From: Boswellia sacra
Lineage: Eukaryota > Streptophyta > Magnoliopsida > Sapindales > Burseraceae
Length of the DNA: 64,000 bases
Direction of reading: 5' to 3'
Assembly: GCA_013180625.2 (NCBI GenBank)
Contig: SNVD02006955.1
Span: 1,612,001 to 1,676,000, forward strand
The notes under the pieces: model-generated
What the model saw: only the letters and a program-made list of their open reading frames with translations
Told to the model about the DNA's origin: nothing
Databases searched by the model: none
Shown here: piece after piece, positions 1 to 12,156 of the stretch
Position numbering within the stretch: position 1 is the first letter of the stretch
Layout: every line of letters begins with the position of its first letter
Translations under genes and position numbers: made by a program

Positions 1-624
1 TTTTTCGTTGCTTTTTACCCTGAATCAGAATCAGTGACTTGTGAAAAATAATAATAATAATTTCTTATTACTGAGAGTGAATGGCAAATTAGTGAATGAA
101 CTCAAAAGGAGGACTATAACCGTAAAATTGTGGTTTGAAAACTGGGAAACTGCTGAGTCAGAAAAAAGAGCGAGGTGATCGCAACGGTCGACGCGTAGTT
201 CCTTGTCGAGGAATACACAGGTCACTCTCTCCAATGTCAGAGCGAGAAGAGAAAATTTTGGAAAAAGGTTACATTTGACCCAGTCATCTTGATTCCCTAT
301 TACGCTCTCGCACGATCACAATGTTGCTCCTCCGCTTGATCTTTTGACTTTCTAAAGCTTCCCTCCAAATAAGCTCATTGCCGGCCCTTCTCCTCATCTT
401 ATTCCTATCTTTCCCTGATTTGATGACACTTCATGGTGGACCCCCCGATGATATATAGCTGGCCAATTAGACAGCGCGGAATTGATTTCGATTTGATGGC
501 TAAACTTTTTTAATGTTTAGTGTTTTTATTTTTACATAGTAAATGGGCCCGGTTGACCCAAGGCCTCCGGCCCACCAATAAGATATAACTTCTAATATGA
601 AATTTATAATGCCTGGCTTATATT
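1..624. other. Intergenic, no gene seen
   Basis: No open frame here has a recognisable domain or sensible splice sites. The sequence is mixed-composition plant intergenic DNA up to the short Mutator-type MITE that begins at 634. Confidence 0.5.
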
Positions 625-633
625 TGAAACTTC

Positions 634-875
634 GAGTTCGTCTACAGTATATCCGATGTATGCATATAGTAACTGTTTACTTGTATAAAAGTTATAAACG
701 GATATATAAAAATCATAAAGAAATAAATAAAAATTATATTTACAATTTTTATATATTTATTTATAATTTTACAACTCTTATATACTTATTTACAACTTTT
801 ATACATGAATTTATGATTTTTATACAAAATAAATAGTGGCTGTATGGATACAACTGTTGTACCCAAGCCATTTCC
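634..875 (+). mobile_element. Mutator-type MITE, copy 1 (242 bp)
   Basis: A non-autonomous element with the same architecture as the better-preserved copy at 27927-28188. It starts GAGT, has CTACAG eight bases further in, and ends TTTCC exactly 12 bases after a GTACC. The interior is a string of AT-rich units of the type 'tttacaacttttatac'. The near-right end carries a degenerate palindrome (gtggctgta ... tacaactgt). It is flanked by 9-bp direct repeats matching at 8 of 9 positions (tgaaacttc at 625-633, tgaaacttt at 876-884), the length typical of Mutator-like insertions. It has no coding capacity. Confidence 0.6.
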
Positions 876-884
876 TGAAACTTT

Positions 885-1373
885 ACTGGATTGTGACACG
901 AGAGGGAGAGAGGAAATAAAAAATAAAAAACAAAACAAACCAAGCTTAGGCTTATTTTAAAATTTATGTTCTAGCCAAATTCGACCGTCAATAACAACAA
1001 AGCATTCTCATAAACAGTTAGATTTGTGGATAAAAATTGCTCGACAAAAATGATGATCTAAACACGAGCAAAAGACAGAGTTGAAAAACGTGGTTCGTCT
1101 AACGTGGTGAACAACACTAGTTAACAATAACAAATTAACGAGTAATCAACAATGATGATAATAAAAAAGATATCGGATCAGTTAAAATTGAAATAACCCT
1201 TCAACTTAATCATTATTGCAATTAATCTTCTTATTGAAATTTTGAATGTAAAGCAATTTATGAACAAATGCAATGGTAAGACTTTGAGAAATAAGCTAAA
1301 GAAAGACCAAGCATAAAAAAATTTAAAGCAAATTATGTCAGTCTAGTTGAACTGACCGTGAATCAAATGTAAG
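885..1373. other. Intergenic, no gene seen
   Basis: AT-rich sequence between the MITE and the copia insertion. I see no coding or structural signal apart from the last five bases of the following entry, which form the copia target duplication. Confidence 0.45.
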
Positions 1374-1378
1374 CAAAG

Positions 1379-1845
1379 TGTTAGGAGATTGAACACTCCT
1401 ACCGCAGCTCAAATAAAAGACAAGAAACAAATTATTACGTTAGAAATAACAATTTGGGTGGCACTGCCCTCCACAATAAATAAAATAAACAACTTGGGCG
1501 GCTCAGCCTTACCACAGTAAATAAATTAAAGGCAATTAAAGAAAATAAAGACACAAATATTTAACGTGGTAAAACCCTCAATTTGAGGAAAACCTCCACG
1601 GGACAAGACCGAAAATATTTCACTATGAAGAAAAATATTACAATCTCTCTCACAATTAGAATAGAGGAGATTACAAGGGAGGAAGAAGAGAAAAGCTTAA
1701 TACATAAGCTTGGTACACATATAAGGGGAGGAGGAGGCTTTATTATATAGCCTAGCCTCCCCCTCTTACACTTTGTTTCCCACCGATGTGGGATTGTGTG
1801 AAGGCAGTGTGAAAGGCAAAATGCCTTCACACCTTACACTTCACA
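1379..1845 (-). repeat. Left (3') LTR of copia copy 1
   Basis: 467 bp, begins TGTTAGGAGA and ends ACTTCACA (canonical TG...CA). It contains the 'aacgtggtaaaacc ... cctccacggg' motif and a short duplicated hairpin (ccttcacac / gtgtgaaggc) near its end. It pairs with the right LTR at 6141-6606. Confidence 0.95.
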
Positions 1846-1860
1846 TTCTCCCACTTGAAG
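1846..1860 (-). other. Polypurine tract of copia copy 1
   Basis: Read on the element's strand this is CTTCAAGTGGGAGAA, a purine-rich stretch immediately inside the 3' LTR. It is the expected plus-strand primer for reverse transcription. The identical sequence occupies the same place in copy 2 (56455-56469). Confidence 0.8.
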
Positions 1861-1897
1861 GCATTTTTCCTTTCAGTCTTGTCTCTATACATGCTGC

Positions 1898-4800
1898 TCA
1901 CGTCTCTAACAGGCCACAAGACGTTCTACACCAAATGAACTTGTCAGCATTGATTGGTTTGGTCAATGCATCTGCTATGTTGTCCTTCGTGTGGATTTTC
2001 TGCATATCACTATTCCATCTTCCACTACTTCTCGCACATAATGATATTGAACTCCTATGTGCTTCGTTCTTGAATGAAAGGCTGGATTTCTTGCAATATG
2101 CAAGGCACTCTGACTGTCACAAAACAAAGAAATCTTCTCTTGTTTGTGCCCAAGTTCCTCCAATAACCTTTTGATCCAAACAGCTTCCTTGCAAGCTTGT
2201 GTAGCTGCCATGTACTCTGCTTCTGTTGTAGATAGAGCCACAACAGTTTGAAGTTTAGATACCCAGCTCACAGCACCTCCTGCAAGTATAAACACATAGC
2301 CTGTAGTGGACTTCCTTTTGTCAATATCTCCTGCAAAATCTGAATCAACATAGCCCTTGACAATGAACTCTGATCCTTCATAGCATAGTGCAGCATCAGA
2401 GGTTCCTTTGATGTATCTAAGGATCCTCTTAACAGAATTCCAATGCTCTCTCCCTGGATTAGCCATGAATCTACTGACCGCTCCCACTGCTTGTGCAATG
2501 TCTGGTCTTGTACAAATCATAGCATACATTAGGCTCCCTACTGCTGATGCATACGGTACTCGAGACATTTCCATCCTCTCCGCTTCATTGCTAGGACTCA
2601 TACTTGAGGATAATTTATGATTAACAGGAAATGGGGTAGAAATTGGCTTACAATCTTGCATGTTGAAGCGACGCAAGATTTTCTTCAAGTAGTTCTTTTG
2701 AGATAGCCAAATCTTCCTGTTTTTTCTGTCTCGGTGAATTTGCATCCCTAGAATCTTGTTTGCCGGTCCTAAATCCTTCATTTCAAATCCCCTAGCCAAT
2801 TGTGCCTTTAATTCTTGGACCTGATCTTTGTTAGTGCCTGATACCAACATATCGTCCACGTACAACAGCAAAATGATAAAGTCTTCCTCAAACCTCTTGT
2901 AATAAGTACAATGATCTGAACTGAGTCTGTTGTACCCAAGGCTGATGATGAATGAATCAAATCTCTTGTACCAACACCTTGGCGCCTGTTTTAAGCCGTA
3001 CAGAGATTTGGTCAACCTGCAAACCAAGTTCTCTTTTCCTTCTTTAACAAAACCTTCCGGTTGGAGCATATAAATTTCTTCTTCAAGTTCTCCATGAAGA
3101 AATGCAGTTTTTACATCTAACTGCTCTAAGTGTAAGTCAAAAGTAGCACACATAGCCAAGACTACTCGAATTGTTGTAAGTCTTACCACAGGAGAGAATA
3201 TCTCATTGAAATCAACTCCTTCTTTCTGAGCATATCCTTTGACCACCAGTCTAGCACGATACCGCTCCACTTGATCATTCCCATCACGTTTGATCTTGTA
3301 GACCCATTTGTTTCCGATGGCTTTTCTTCCATGTGGTAGTGGCACAAGATCCCATGTCTTGTTTTTGTCTAAAGCTTCCATCTCTTCATGCATTGCTGCC
3401 ATCCATAGAGATGCATCAGAACTTCTTATAGCCTCCTGAAAGGTTGAAGGCTCCCCATCTTCTGTTAGGAGACAGTATGCAACATTGCTCGCCATCACAT
3501 ATTCTGAGTGCCAAGAAGGTTCCCTTCTTTCTCGAGTTGATCGACGGACTTCAGGTGCTTCAGACTCAACTGGTTCTTGATCATCGTGTTCTGGTATTGC
3601 TTCAGAAGAAACTGTTTCTTCCTGTATTGATACAGTCTCAACATTTTTCTTCGTGCTATCACTTTCTTCACATTTAAACATGTCTTCTATAAAGACAACA
3701 TCCCTGCTGATGACAATCTTATGGGCAGTAGGATCCCATAAGCGATACCCCTTTACTCCATCAGCATATCCCAAGAAGATACATTTCCTGGATTTTGGAT
3801 CCAGCTTCGTTCTTTCTTGGTCATGATACATTACATAAGCAGGACATCCGAAAATATGAAGGGAGGAATAATCAGTTGGCTTACCGGTCCATATCTCCAT
3901 AGGTGTCTTCATCTCAATTGCTATTGGTAGAGACCTATTTATCAAGTAACAGGCTGTAATGGCTGCTTCTACCCAAAAGGTCTTGGGTAGACCCGCAGTC
4001 CTTAGTAATGCTCTCATTTTTTCTGCGAGAGTTCTATTCGTCCGCTCTGCCACTCCATTTTGTTGTGGTGTGTAAGCAACTGTCTTCTGCCGTTTCACAC
4101 CTTCTTTACTACAAAATGTGTCAAACTCCTTGTTGCAGAATTCTCTCCCATTATCTGTCCTCAAACACTTGATCCTTTTTCCGGATTCAAGTTCCACCTG
4201 TGCTTTGAAGGCTTTGAATACAGGAAATACATCTGACTTTTTCTTGATGACATATACCCAACATCTCCTAGAATAATCATCCACAAACAATACAAAGTAG
4301 TTTGCTCCTCCTAGGGACGTAACCGGTGATTCCCAAACATCAGAATGAATCAAGTTTAGAATGTTTTTACTCCTAGCAATAGATCTGCTAAAACTCAGTC
4401 TACTCTGCTTGCTAATAACACAATGCTCACAGAATGGTAAACTTACAGTTTTGATTCCAGGAAGCAGTTTTCGATCAGAGAGAATCTTCAAACCCTTTTC
4501 GGACATATGGCCAAGTCTTCGATGCCATATCATAGACAATTCTTCTCCAGAACTAGCAACTGCTGTTTCTGCCTCCTGAACCGTTTCTCCATGGAGCATG
4601 TATAGGTTAGCAGCAATCTTTTCTGCCTTCATCACCACAAGTGCGCCTCTGACAACCTTCATGATCCCATTTTTCGTATGGAACTCACATCCGAGGTCAT
4701 CCAACTGTCCCATTGATAGCAAATTTTTCTTCAAGCCAGTCACATGTCGTACATCTTGGATAGTGCGAATCGTACCATCAAACATTTTTACTTTGATGGT

Positions 4801-5817
4801 TCCAATGCCAGTGATTTTTAAGGCATGATCATCACCCATGTACACAGACCCTTCTGAGATAGGTTTATATTGATGGAACCAATCTCTTCTAGAAGTCATA
4901 TGCCATGTTGCTGCTGAATCAATTAACCATATATCAGCAAACCTTTTTCTGCCTTCCACAACTGTTGTTGCCTCGCTGCACAAGATTTCGCCATTCCCTG
5001 AAGTACTTGCTACACAACCCTGAGATCCTGACGACTCAGATTCTTTTCCTTTGCTATTTCCCTCTCCATTCTTCTTAAGATGCCAACACTCGTTTTTCAC
5101 GTGCCCTTGCTTTCCACAATGGTAGCATTTAATAAACTTCCTTCCTTTAGACTTTCCCCTGTTCTGATTGTGACTCCCACTGGAACCACGTTCCCTTGAT
5201 CTCCCTCTGTTGGCGGATAAAGCCTCTGCATGTTGAGAAGTCATTATTCTGTCTTCCTTGTTTTTACGTCTGCTTTCTTCTTCTAAGACAGCAGCCGCAA
5301 CATCATTAAAGACTAGAGATGACTTCATTGAACCATTTGCCAAGTTGAGGATGAGATTATCATATGAATCAGGTAGACTCTGAAGTAGAAGCTCAGCACG
5401 TTCCTTCTCTTCTATGTTATGCTCCATGGTTGAGAGTTGAGAGAATAACGTCTTCAAAGTGTTGATATGTTCAGTCACCGGAGTGGTTTCTGACATACGA
5501 AGAGTGTACAGCTTCCTTTTCAAGAAAATTTTGTTGTGTAGAGATTTGGCTTCATACAAGCTTGTCAAAGTATCCCAAATCTCCTTTGCAGAGTTTAATT
5601 CTTGAATACTTGACAGCACTTCATCTGCAACTGCTAGATGTAGACTTGCCATCGCATCACCATCTATCTTCTCCCATTTATTTTCATCTTGCATATTTTC
5701 CGGTCTTCCATCAATTGCTTCAAGGCAATTTTCTTTTCTCAAGATAGCCTTTATTTTAATTTTCCATAGCCCAAAGTTGTTTCCATCGAACTTCTCTATC
5801 TTGAATTTGGCTGCCAT
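1898..5817 (-). pseudogene. Copia copy 1 gag-pol polyprotein, one frameshift near the C-terminus
   Basis: Single-frame gag-pol of about 1,300 residues, taken to start at the ATG at 5817 (MAAKFKIEKF), because that context is conserved in copy 2; an upstream in-frame ATG at 5910 adds only 31 unconserved residues. Domains in order: gag with a CX2CX4HX4C zinc knuckle (CYHCGKQGHVKNEC); aspartic protease (WLIDSAATWHM); integrase with an HHCC region and a core whose RTDNG aspartate is 36 residues before the glutamate of VAER; reverse transcriptase with intact LLLYVDD; RNase H (YVDSDFAGD, STTEAEYMA, LFCDSQSA). Relative to copy 2 one C is missing at about 2008, so the continuous frame stops at 1975 instead of 1898 and the last ~35 residues of RNase H are replaced. 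Everything upstream of that looks functional. Confidence 0.9.
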
Positions 5818-6127
5818 TTGTCTTGCAGTGAACAGTACCGTATATGTGAACAGTATCCTTGAATAGTATCGTATACGTAAACAGTAACAGTATCCGTGTA
5901 CGTACACCACTGCTAAACAGTAACCAAGAATAGTAGTAAGTACCGGTACGATTTAATATACACCAGGAAAGCTTCCAGGAAACACTGGAGGGGTCACAAG
6001 CGGTCCCACTTAAAACCCAGTCTCCTTAGACTCTTATCGTCTTTTTGACAAAGCTTTCCTAGACATGTATATAACCATACAAGTAACCACTCACTGTCCT
6101 AACCCTTGGCTCTGCCTTCTCAACCTT

Positions 6128-6139
6128 GCTCTGATACCA
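6128..6139 (-). other. Primer binding site of copia copy 1
   Basis: On the minus strand this reads TGGTATCAGAGC, complementary to the 3' end of plant initiator methionine tRNA, the usual primer of Ty1/copia elements. It lies one base inside the 5' LTR. Confidence 0.92.
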
Positions 6140-6140
6140 C

Positions 6141-6606
6141 TGTTAGGAGATTGAACACTCCTACCGCAGCTCAAATAAAAGACAAGAAACAAATTGTTAC
6201 GTTAGAAATAACAATTTGGGTGGCACTGCCCTCCACAATAAATAAAATAAACAACTTGGACGGCTCAGCCTTACCACAGTAAATAAATTAAAGGCAATTA
6301 AAAAAATAAAGACACAAATATTTAACGTGGTAAAACCCTCAATTTAAGGGAAACCTCCACGGGACAAGACCGAAAATATTTCACTATGAAGAAAAATATT
6401 ACAATCTCTCTCACAATTAGAATAGAGGAGATTACAAGGGAGGAAGAAGAGAAAAGCTTAATACATAAGCTTGGTACACATATAAGGGGAGGAGGAGGCT
6501 TTATTATACAGCCTAGCCTCCCCCTCTTACACTTTATTTACCACCGATGTGGGATTGTGTGAAGGCAGTGTGAAAGGCAAAATGCCTTCACACCTTACAC
6601 TTCACA
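6141..6606 (-). repeat. Right (5') LTR of copia copy 1
   Basis: 466 bp, about 98 percent identical to 1379-1845 by eye. It begins TGTTAGGAGA next to the primer binding site and ends ACTTCACA, followed directly by the target duplication CAAAG. Confidence 0.95.
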
Positions 6607-6611
6607 CAAAG

Positions 6612-9600
6612 CAAAGCAACCACGTGGAACCCAAATTGGATGGAATATTTGCCGCATGTCAACATGTTTGTTTACTAATACATGACCATCTCGTGCTCGG
6701 CCCACCATATAAGTCTACAACGTTTTGGCTAATCTGAATCTAATCCCATTTGGCAGCTACTCTCCAGTTCATGTTCATGTGTTCCTCAGATTCATAGCCG
6801 GCCTAGCTCAAGTTAAGTGTATTCATTGATTAATTATCTTCAGATAACAATCAGATATAAACCAACCCTGTTGCCAAAGCGTTAATGGTGGCAAGAAATG
6901 AGACAACTGACAATTGACAATTGAAAATGAAACGATTAAGACCTGAGAAACTCAAATCTTATATGAAATTTTATGTTTTACGTATGATGATGATTCAGAA
7001 TATATTTAACCTTAAAACCTATACTAAATTATTACACATCACCAACTATGATGTCTATAAAGAAATCAATATAGCTAGCCGTCAGGAATATTTTAATTAC
7101 AAGTTTGTCAAGCCTGATTAGTCTAACAATGTTTGCTTGTGAATAGGGCTGATGGTAATGAGTTCAATTAATTATTCTGTTCGTCCGCTAATTTTGTTTA
7201 ATCCAGATCTTAATTTGTTTTATACTTCGATATTCATTAACAGGTACAGTCGGCGTGAACGCTATTGCTTTACCAAACTCTCTCTCATGTTCATGTGATG
7301 ACAACGGACCACGAGTTAGCTTTCCTTATTATAATTATGCAGATCATGCAATAATCTAACTCACAAGTCTAGGAGTCGTTAAAGCAATGGGGTTGTCCAA
7401 TTAAGTATAAAATTACCAAACGTAATATGGTATGAGTAGACAAAGTTTTACTATAATGAATAATTGATGCATATCTAACAACTTCTATTGTTGAATAATA
7501 CAGTTAAACTAACCATTTATTTCTTACGGTAAGAAGTAAGCAAAAGTGTTGTTTTGGGATCATCTTGACCCTAATGTGAAGTCTCACCAACTACAATCAC
7601 ATATATTTGTCTTCTCAATCTAATTAACAGCCATTATAGATTTACCAATGCATGACTGAGAGTAGCATCATTTACAGTAGTCAAACATTGACCGAGGGAA
7701 AACAAATTTCTATTATATGCCAATTTGTGATTAGCCAATTTTAATAATGCTTTAATATAGCCATTAGATGGGTAGCTTTAAGATATGATACCGTGACAAC
7801 AAACTTTGTAGCAGTTGCACATACATCCAAAAGCCATGAGATGGTGAGAGTGAGAGTCGAATGTCAATATAGTTAGAGATTCGATGCCCACGTGAGGTTG
7901 GGGTTCGTTTCTTACTTAAAGTTGCTTCAACTCGCCTTTGCTCATGACTCGTGAGCCATGGTTAGGATTTGGTTCACTTAGATCCGCCAAGGTCTAAACA
8001 AAACGATTATAGAAGGCATGCACTACTATTTTATTCAATTATTTTCACTTCTTAACGACAAATTATAATTGATTACTTTTGGGTTTGGTCTAGCAAGAAG
8101 AATCGGAGGCAATAAAGCAAGAGACGGTGGAAATGGGTCCGGCGTTACTCGGCTAGTTTTGTAGACAAATGGTTGAGAAAGCTTTCAGATTAGCTTGTTA
8201 CTCTGCAACATTACAAATCAAGAACAAAAGTTCACCATTAATGCACACGCAGAAGTCTATTAATCAAGCGGCGGCATAAAAAGCCTTTGGGCTTTTTGCT
8301 AGCTTATTTTACAAACCATTTTCATTGATTTACACTCCTCTCTCTAGGAAACATTCCCATGAATGGGCAATTCGCATTACCCCATGTCTGCATGTCTAAT
8401 TATTTCATAAACGAGATTTTTAAAAAATGCTATTTTCATTATGCAAAGAGTAATTGTAGACTAATAAATTTTGTATATATGCTAATATGTATAACAGCAT
8501 TGAAAGATTCAATAAAATCAATAAAAGAGTAAAGATATAAGATTAAATCATTTAATAAGAGAAGTAAAATCATATACTTATCTAATTTTGCCCCAGTTTT
8601 GAAGGATTTTAATTAGTGGAGTCACACTTACGCACGACCACCTCCAATCTAATTGTGGCTCCATACGTTTGGTTGTAAAAAAGTAGCTGAATGTCATTTT
8701 ATCAAGGCAATTTTTATATTTGGTCCATATAGTCACACAAATCTCAAGCTGATAATTTATATTTTAAAATGCTTCATCATTTAATACTCTTTCCCATTTT
8801 AAATTTTCTACTCTTTCTCTTCCCCTTTACAAAAACTTATCAAAATTCAAAACTTACATTTTATAGTTACGTTTTCAATAATCATAGATGGCCGAGATGT
8901 ATATTTTTTCTCTCTTTCTTTCTTTATAATTACTAATCACATCCTTGCAAAAAAACGAGATAAAAATGAGATGTTGATGAAATCCTTATCCTCAATGAGG
9001 ATGATAATATGTTAATAATTATATATAGGTAAGAATGATGATAATATGTTATTGCATGATTGCCGTTATTTAATTTATTAAATTTATTTCTCCAATTATT
9101 TCATGGCAAATCGCTAAATAGTTCATACAATAAGTTCGTAGTATGAGTATAGTAGTGCACATCGATTAATATACCAAATAGTATGTTAGTGTAGTGTTAC
9201 TGGTATCACATATGCCTCCATATTCCTGAATACAAGTATACATTGGTGTAGTAAGAAAGAAGGCAATTCAGGAGATTCGAATCCGGAATTAAACTGGCCA
9301 GTCGGTGTTCCCCTAAATCTCTCATCACTATAAATCCAAAACAAGGATTTTTGCATATTCAAGTTGCATTTGATTGTGGCCTCATCACTGTTAGATTACG
9401 TACTAATCTCATCCTCACCTTTATCAGCTTGTCTCCTCATTATGGCTAAACACTGTTTTGATAGTTATCTTTTCTATATTCCTTTTTGGGTGATGAATGA
9501 AAAAATAAAGCATGTATGATTAATTTCAATCTCAAATATTGTTATCAAGTTGCAATTAAGTCCCTTTAATGAGTACTTAAAGAAGAAGCAGAAATCAAGG

Positions 9601-10178
9601 AAGGGTCCATACGAAGATTTAATGTGGGGCAAGAGAGAGTAAAAGTGAGCATGAAGATATATTAATTAATGAATCAATAAACTAGAGCGAGAAACATGAG
9701 GTTAATATAAAGCATCTATATATAAGTTATGGTAGAGATACTACATCCATGACTTAGTAACTTAACCAACCATGCTTTTAAAGGGAAAGTCCATTATATG
9801 TTTTTTAATTTTTTATTAATCAGTCCTCAAATTCTTCATGGTAGGCCCAAATGCCACTCCATTGCTCCTCCTTAAAGCTAAGTATAATCATTTTCCCTTT
9901 TCAATTCCTCCTAAAGGTCCTTTTAAAGAATCATTTGCACATTACTTTCAAAGTTTTAGCTAGCTTGCGATCCATCTAAGCAAAAGTCACTTCTCTATTA
10001 TTCACATCAATGTGGTGAATGATTTGCATCAATCAACAGATTCATCTCCCTTTCTCCTGCAACTCTTATCATAATAGTCATATCCATAGCCCCCTCTACG
10101 TATAAAAACGTTTTAAACATTATATTTAAAATCGATTAAACTACACAATAATTGAAAAAAAAAACCTTGTCGGCTTTG

Positions 10179-10221
<43 letters not shown>

Positions 10222-12156
10222 ACATTGTCCAACCGATGGTTGGAATATCAAATGTAAAAAGACCCATTTGTTTCTTTGTTACGCTCAATTGAGTAGCTTA
10301 ATATAAATCTATATATGCTTTAATATAATATATTTGTGTCTTTAAATGATTATGTATGACCATATCGCACGAACTGATAGAGTTTAATTAACTTGTAAAC
10401 TGGGGCAACATCATACATATTTGTGTCTGAGAAATTAAAAAAATAAAATAAATCCCACATGGGGTTTAATAGGTAGATACAATAGCAATTCAACTTAGTG
10501 ATTAGTTTTGGATTAATAGCCTCGTCTTCATGAGAGAATAAATGATGGAAGACTCGTGCAATAAGATATGATTAATTTTTAAGATACCAAAGAGTCTGAA
10601 ATTCGAGCCTGTATAGTTCCTGTCAAGGATTTGTTGTATCTTAACAACCAGTTTGGATTGATGAGTTGATGATGTTACTTGTCATGCTACGTATAGAAGT
10701 TCTTCTTACACAATAAAATGAATTTTCTTGTTATTTAAGGAAGGAAAATATTTTCAGTCAAACTAATTAAGAGTAGTAGACTCTCAATGTATTACTATTA
10801 AATCATAAGCAACAAACAAACTAATTGTCATTTAATTAATTTGTCATTCTCACCGTGTAATGATTTTGTTTCTCTATGTATTAAAGCAATTTTCATCAGA
10901 ATGGGATTTGATATTCACTAGTTACGTGATGCCACCGTCACCAATATCAACAATTAATATTAATTAAAGTTTTCTAAAATTCGGGTCTTGTCTCGAATAG
11001 TAGAATATTGAAATGATTAATATATAATTATAAGTAAGTATTAAGAAAAATCCAGATTAAGTGATTTCATTTTCACCACGTCTTTATGTGTCTCCTAACT
11101 GAATAAGAACTTTGTAGTTACAGTCATTAATTAATTGCTTCTGCAAAAAACTTGGTGTTGCAATCTTAATCTTGAATAATATGTACGTTTAGTAACTGTT
11201 ACTGGCCCTTTTAGTAGAGCTTAATTAACTTAAAATCCTGATATATAGCTAACACAAAACAAGAAAAAAAAGTCATGTAACATACCAATTAATATGCTTT
11301 TATGATTCACCATCGAGCCGGGGATCGCCAGATCTCCAGGATTGGAGCCATCACTAAGATCGATCAAGATTGATATCAAATTAAGCAGCTAGTTGATTAA
11401 TCAACAGTTTCTGTATTTACTATATGCAACAGTTCTTTCCTTCCCATTTAGGGTTATTAAAAATTTTCCAATTTCATAAAAATTTAAACATTAATGCTCC
11501 TGAAGGCCATGATGAAGCAGAAGAACAGGCGCCAAGGATCATGATCACCTGAATACTCACAGATCATTCAATAAACATCTGGATTGAGACCCTTTTGCTT
11601 TCAGTCATATAATATAAATAAATTATATTTCAATAAAATGGAGCGGACCTTTTGTTTTCATATCTAGCTAAGCAATCAATCCCGTGTTTCACTGCGCGGT
11701 ATTATAAGTGAAACAAATTAATTAAAAAAAAAATGGATCGATGTTCCACCAGTATGGTACGGTGAAACTGTGGATGACGTGTCACGATTTAAACACTACA
11801 GAGACAGAGGCTTGTGGAACAACCGGCAATGGCAAGGGCAAGGTTAATGTTAATTAGGGTACGTGAAAATGGTTACGTAATACAAAGTCTACGTAGAGAA
11901 AATAGTAACAATATATGGAGAATAATAGCCGATGAAATGTCGTTTTAGTGTTAGATGAAGATCTGGGCCCATAGTGGGTCCCATCCGGTTTTAATGTCGG
12001 CCCATTGTACTTCTCCTACTTTTAAATGGGGAAAGAAAGACCTTCACTGGTTGCATAAGCCTTTGTCAGTCCTTCGCACATAAACTACATACTAATCAAA
12101 AGCAAACAAAAGGGACCAAGAGATCATATACAAGAAGAAGAGAACTTTAAGCTAAT
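6612..12156. other. Long AT-rich intergenic region upstream of MYB103
   Basis: No coding region could be supported on either strand; the open frames are short and lack domains. The only clear structure is the (TA)n tract at 10182-10219. The last few hundred bases presumably contain the MYB103 promoter: an AT-rich 'ttttaaat' lies about 135 bases before its start codon, and a leader rich in A and AG precedes the ATG. I did not identify specific secondary-wall NAC binding elements with confidence. Confidence 0.5.
10182..10219. repeat. (TA)n microsatellite
   Basis: About 19 uninterrupted TA dinucleotides in intergenic DNA roughly 2 kb upstream of MYB103. Confidence 0.9.

Larger units (their letters stand above)
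1379..6606 (-). mobile_element. Ty1/copia LTR retrotransposon, copy 1 (5.2 kb, nearly intact)
   Basis: A complete element read on the minus strand: two LTRs (1379-1845 and 6141-6606), a methionine-initiator-tRNA primer site beside the right (5') LTR, a polypurine tract beside the left (3') LTR, and one long gag-pol frame. The insertion left a perfect 5-bp target duplication, CAAAG (1374-1378 and 6607-6611). By eye the LTRs differ at about 8 of 466 aligned positions plus a small indel, so the insertion is recent on a plant time scale. The order protease, integrase, reverse transcriptase, RNase H is the Ty1/copia order, and the polyprotein resembles the TNT1-94 type. A single-base deletion near the C-terminus is the only obvious coding lesion. 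A second copy of the family lies at 55993-61207. Confidence 0.95.

Noticed and set aside
597..836. 79-codon frame at the left end
   Set aside because: It mostly reads the AT-rich interior of a MITE; the composition is low-complexity Tyr/Ile/Asn.
1773..2174. 133-codon plus-strand frame over the copia LTR and pol end
   Set aside because: Antisense shadow of the element; the minus-strand polyprotein explains the region.
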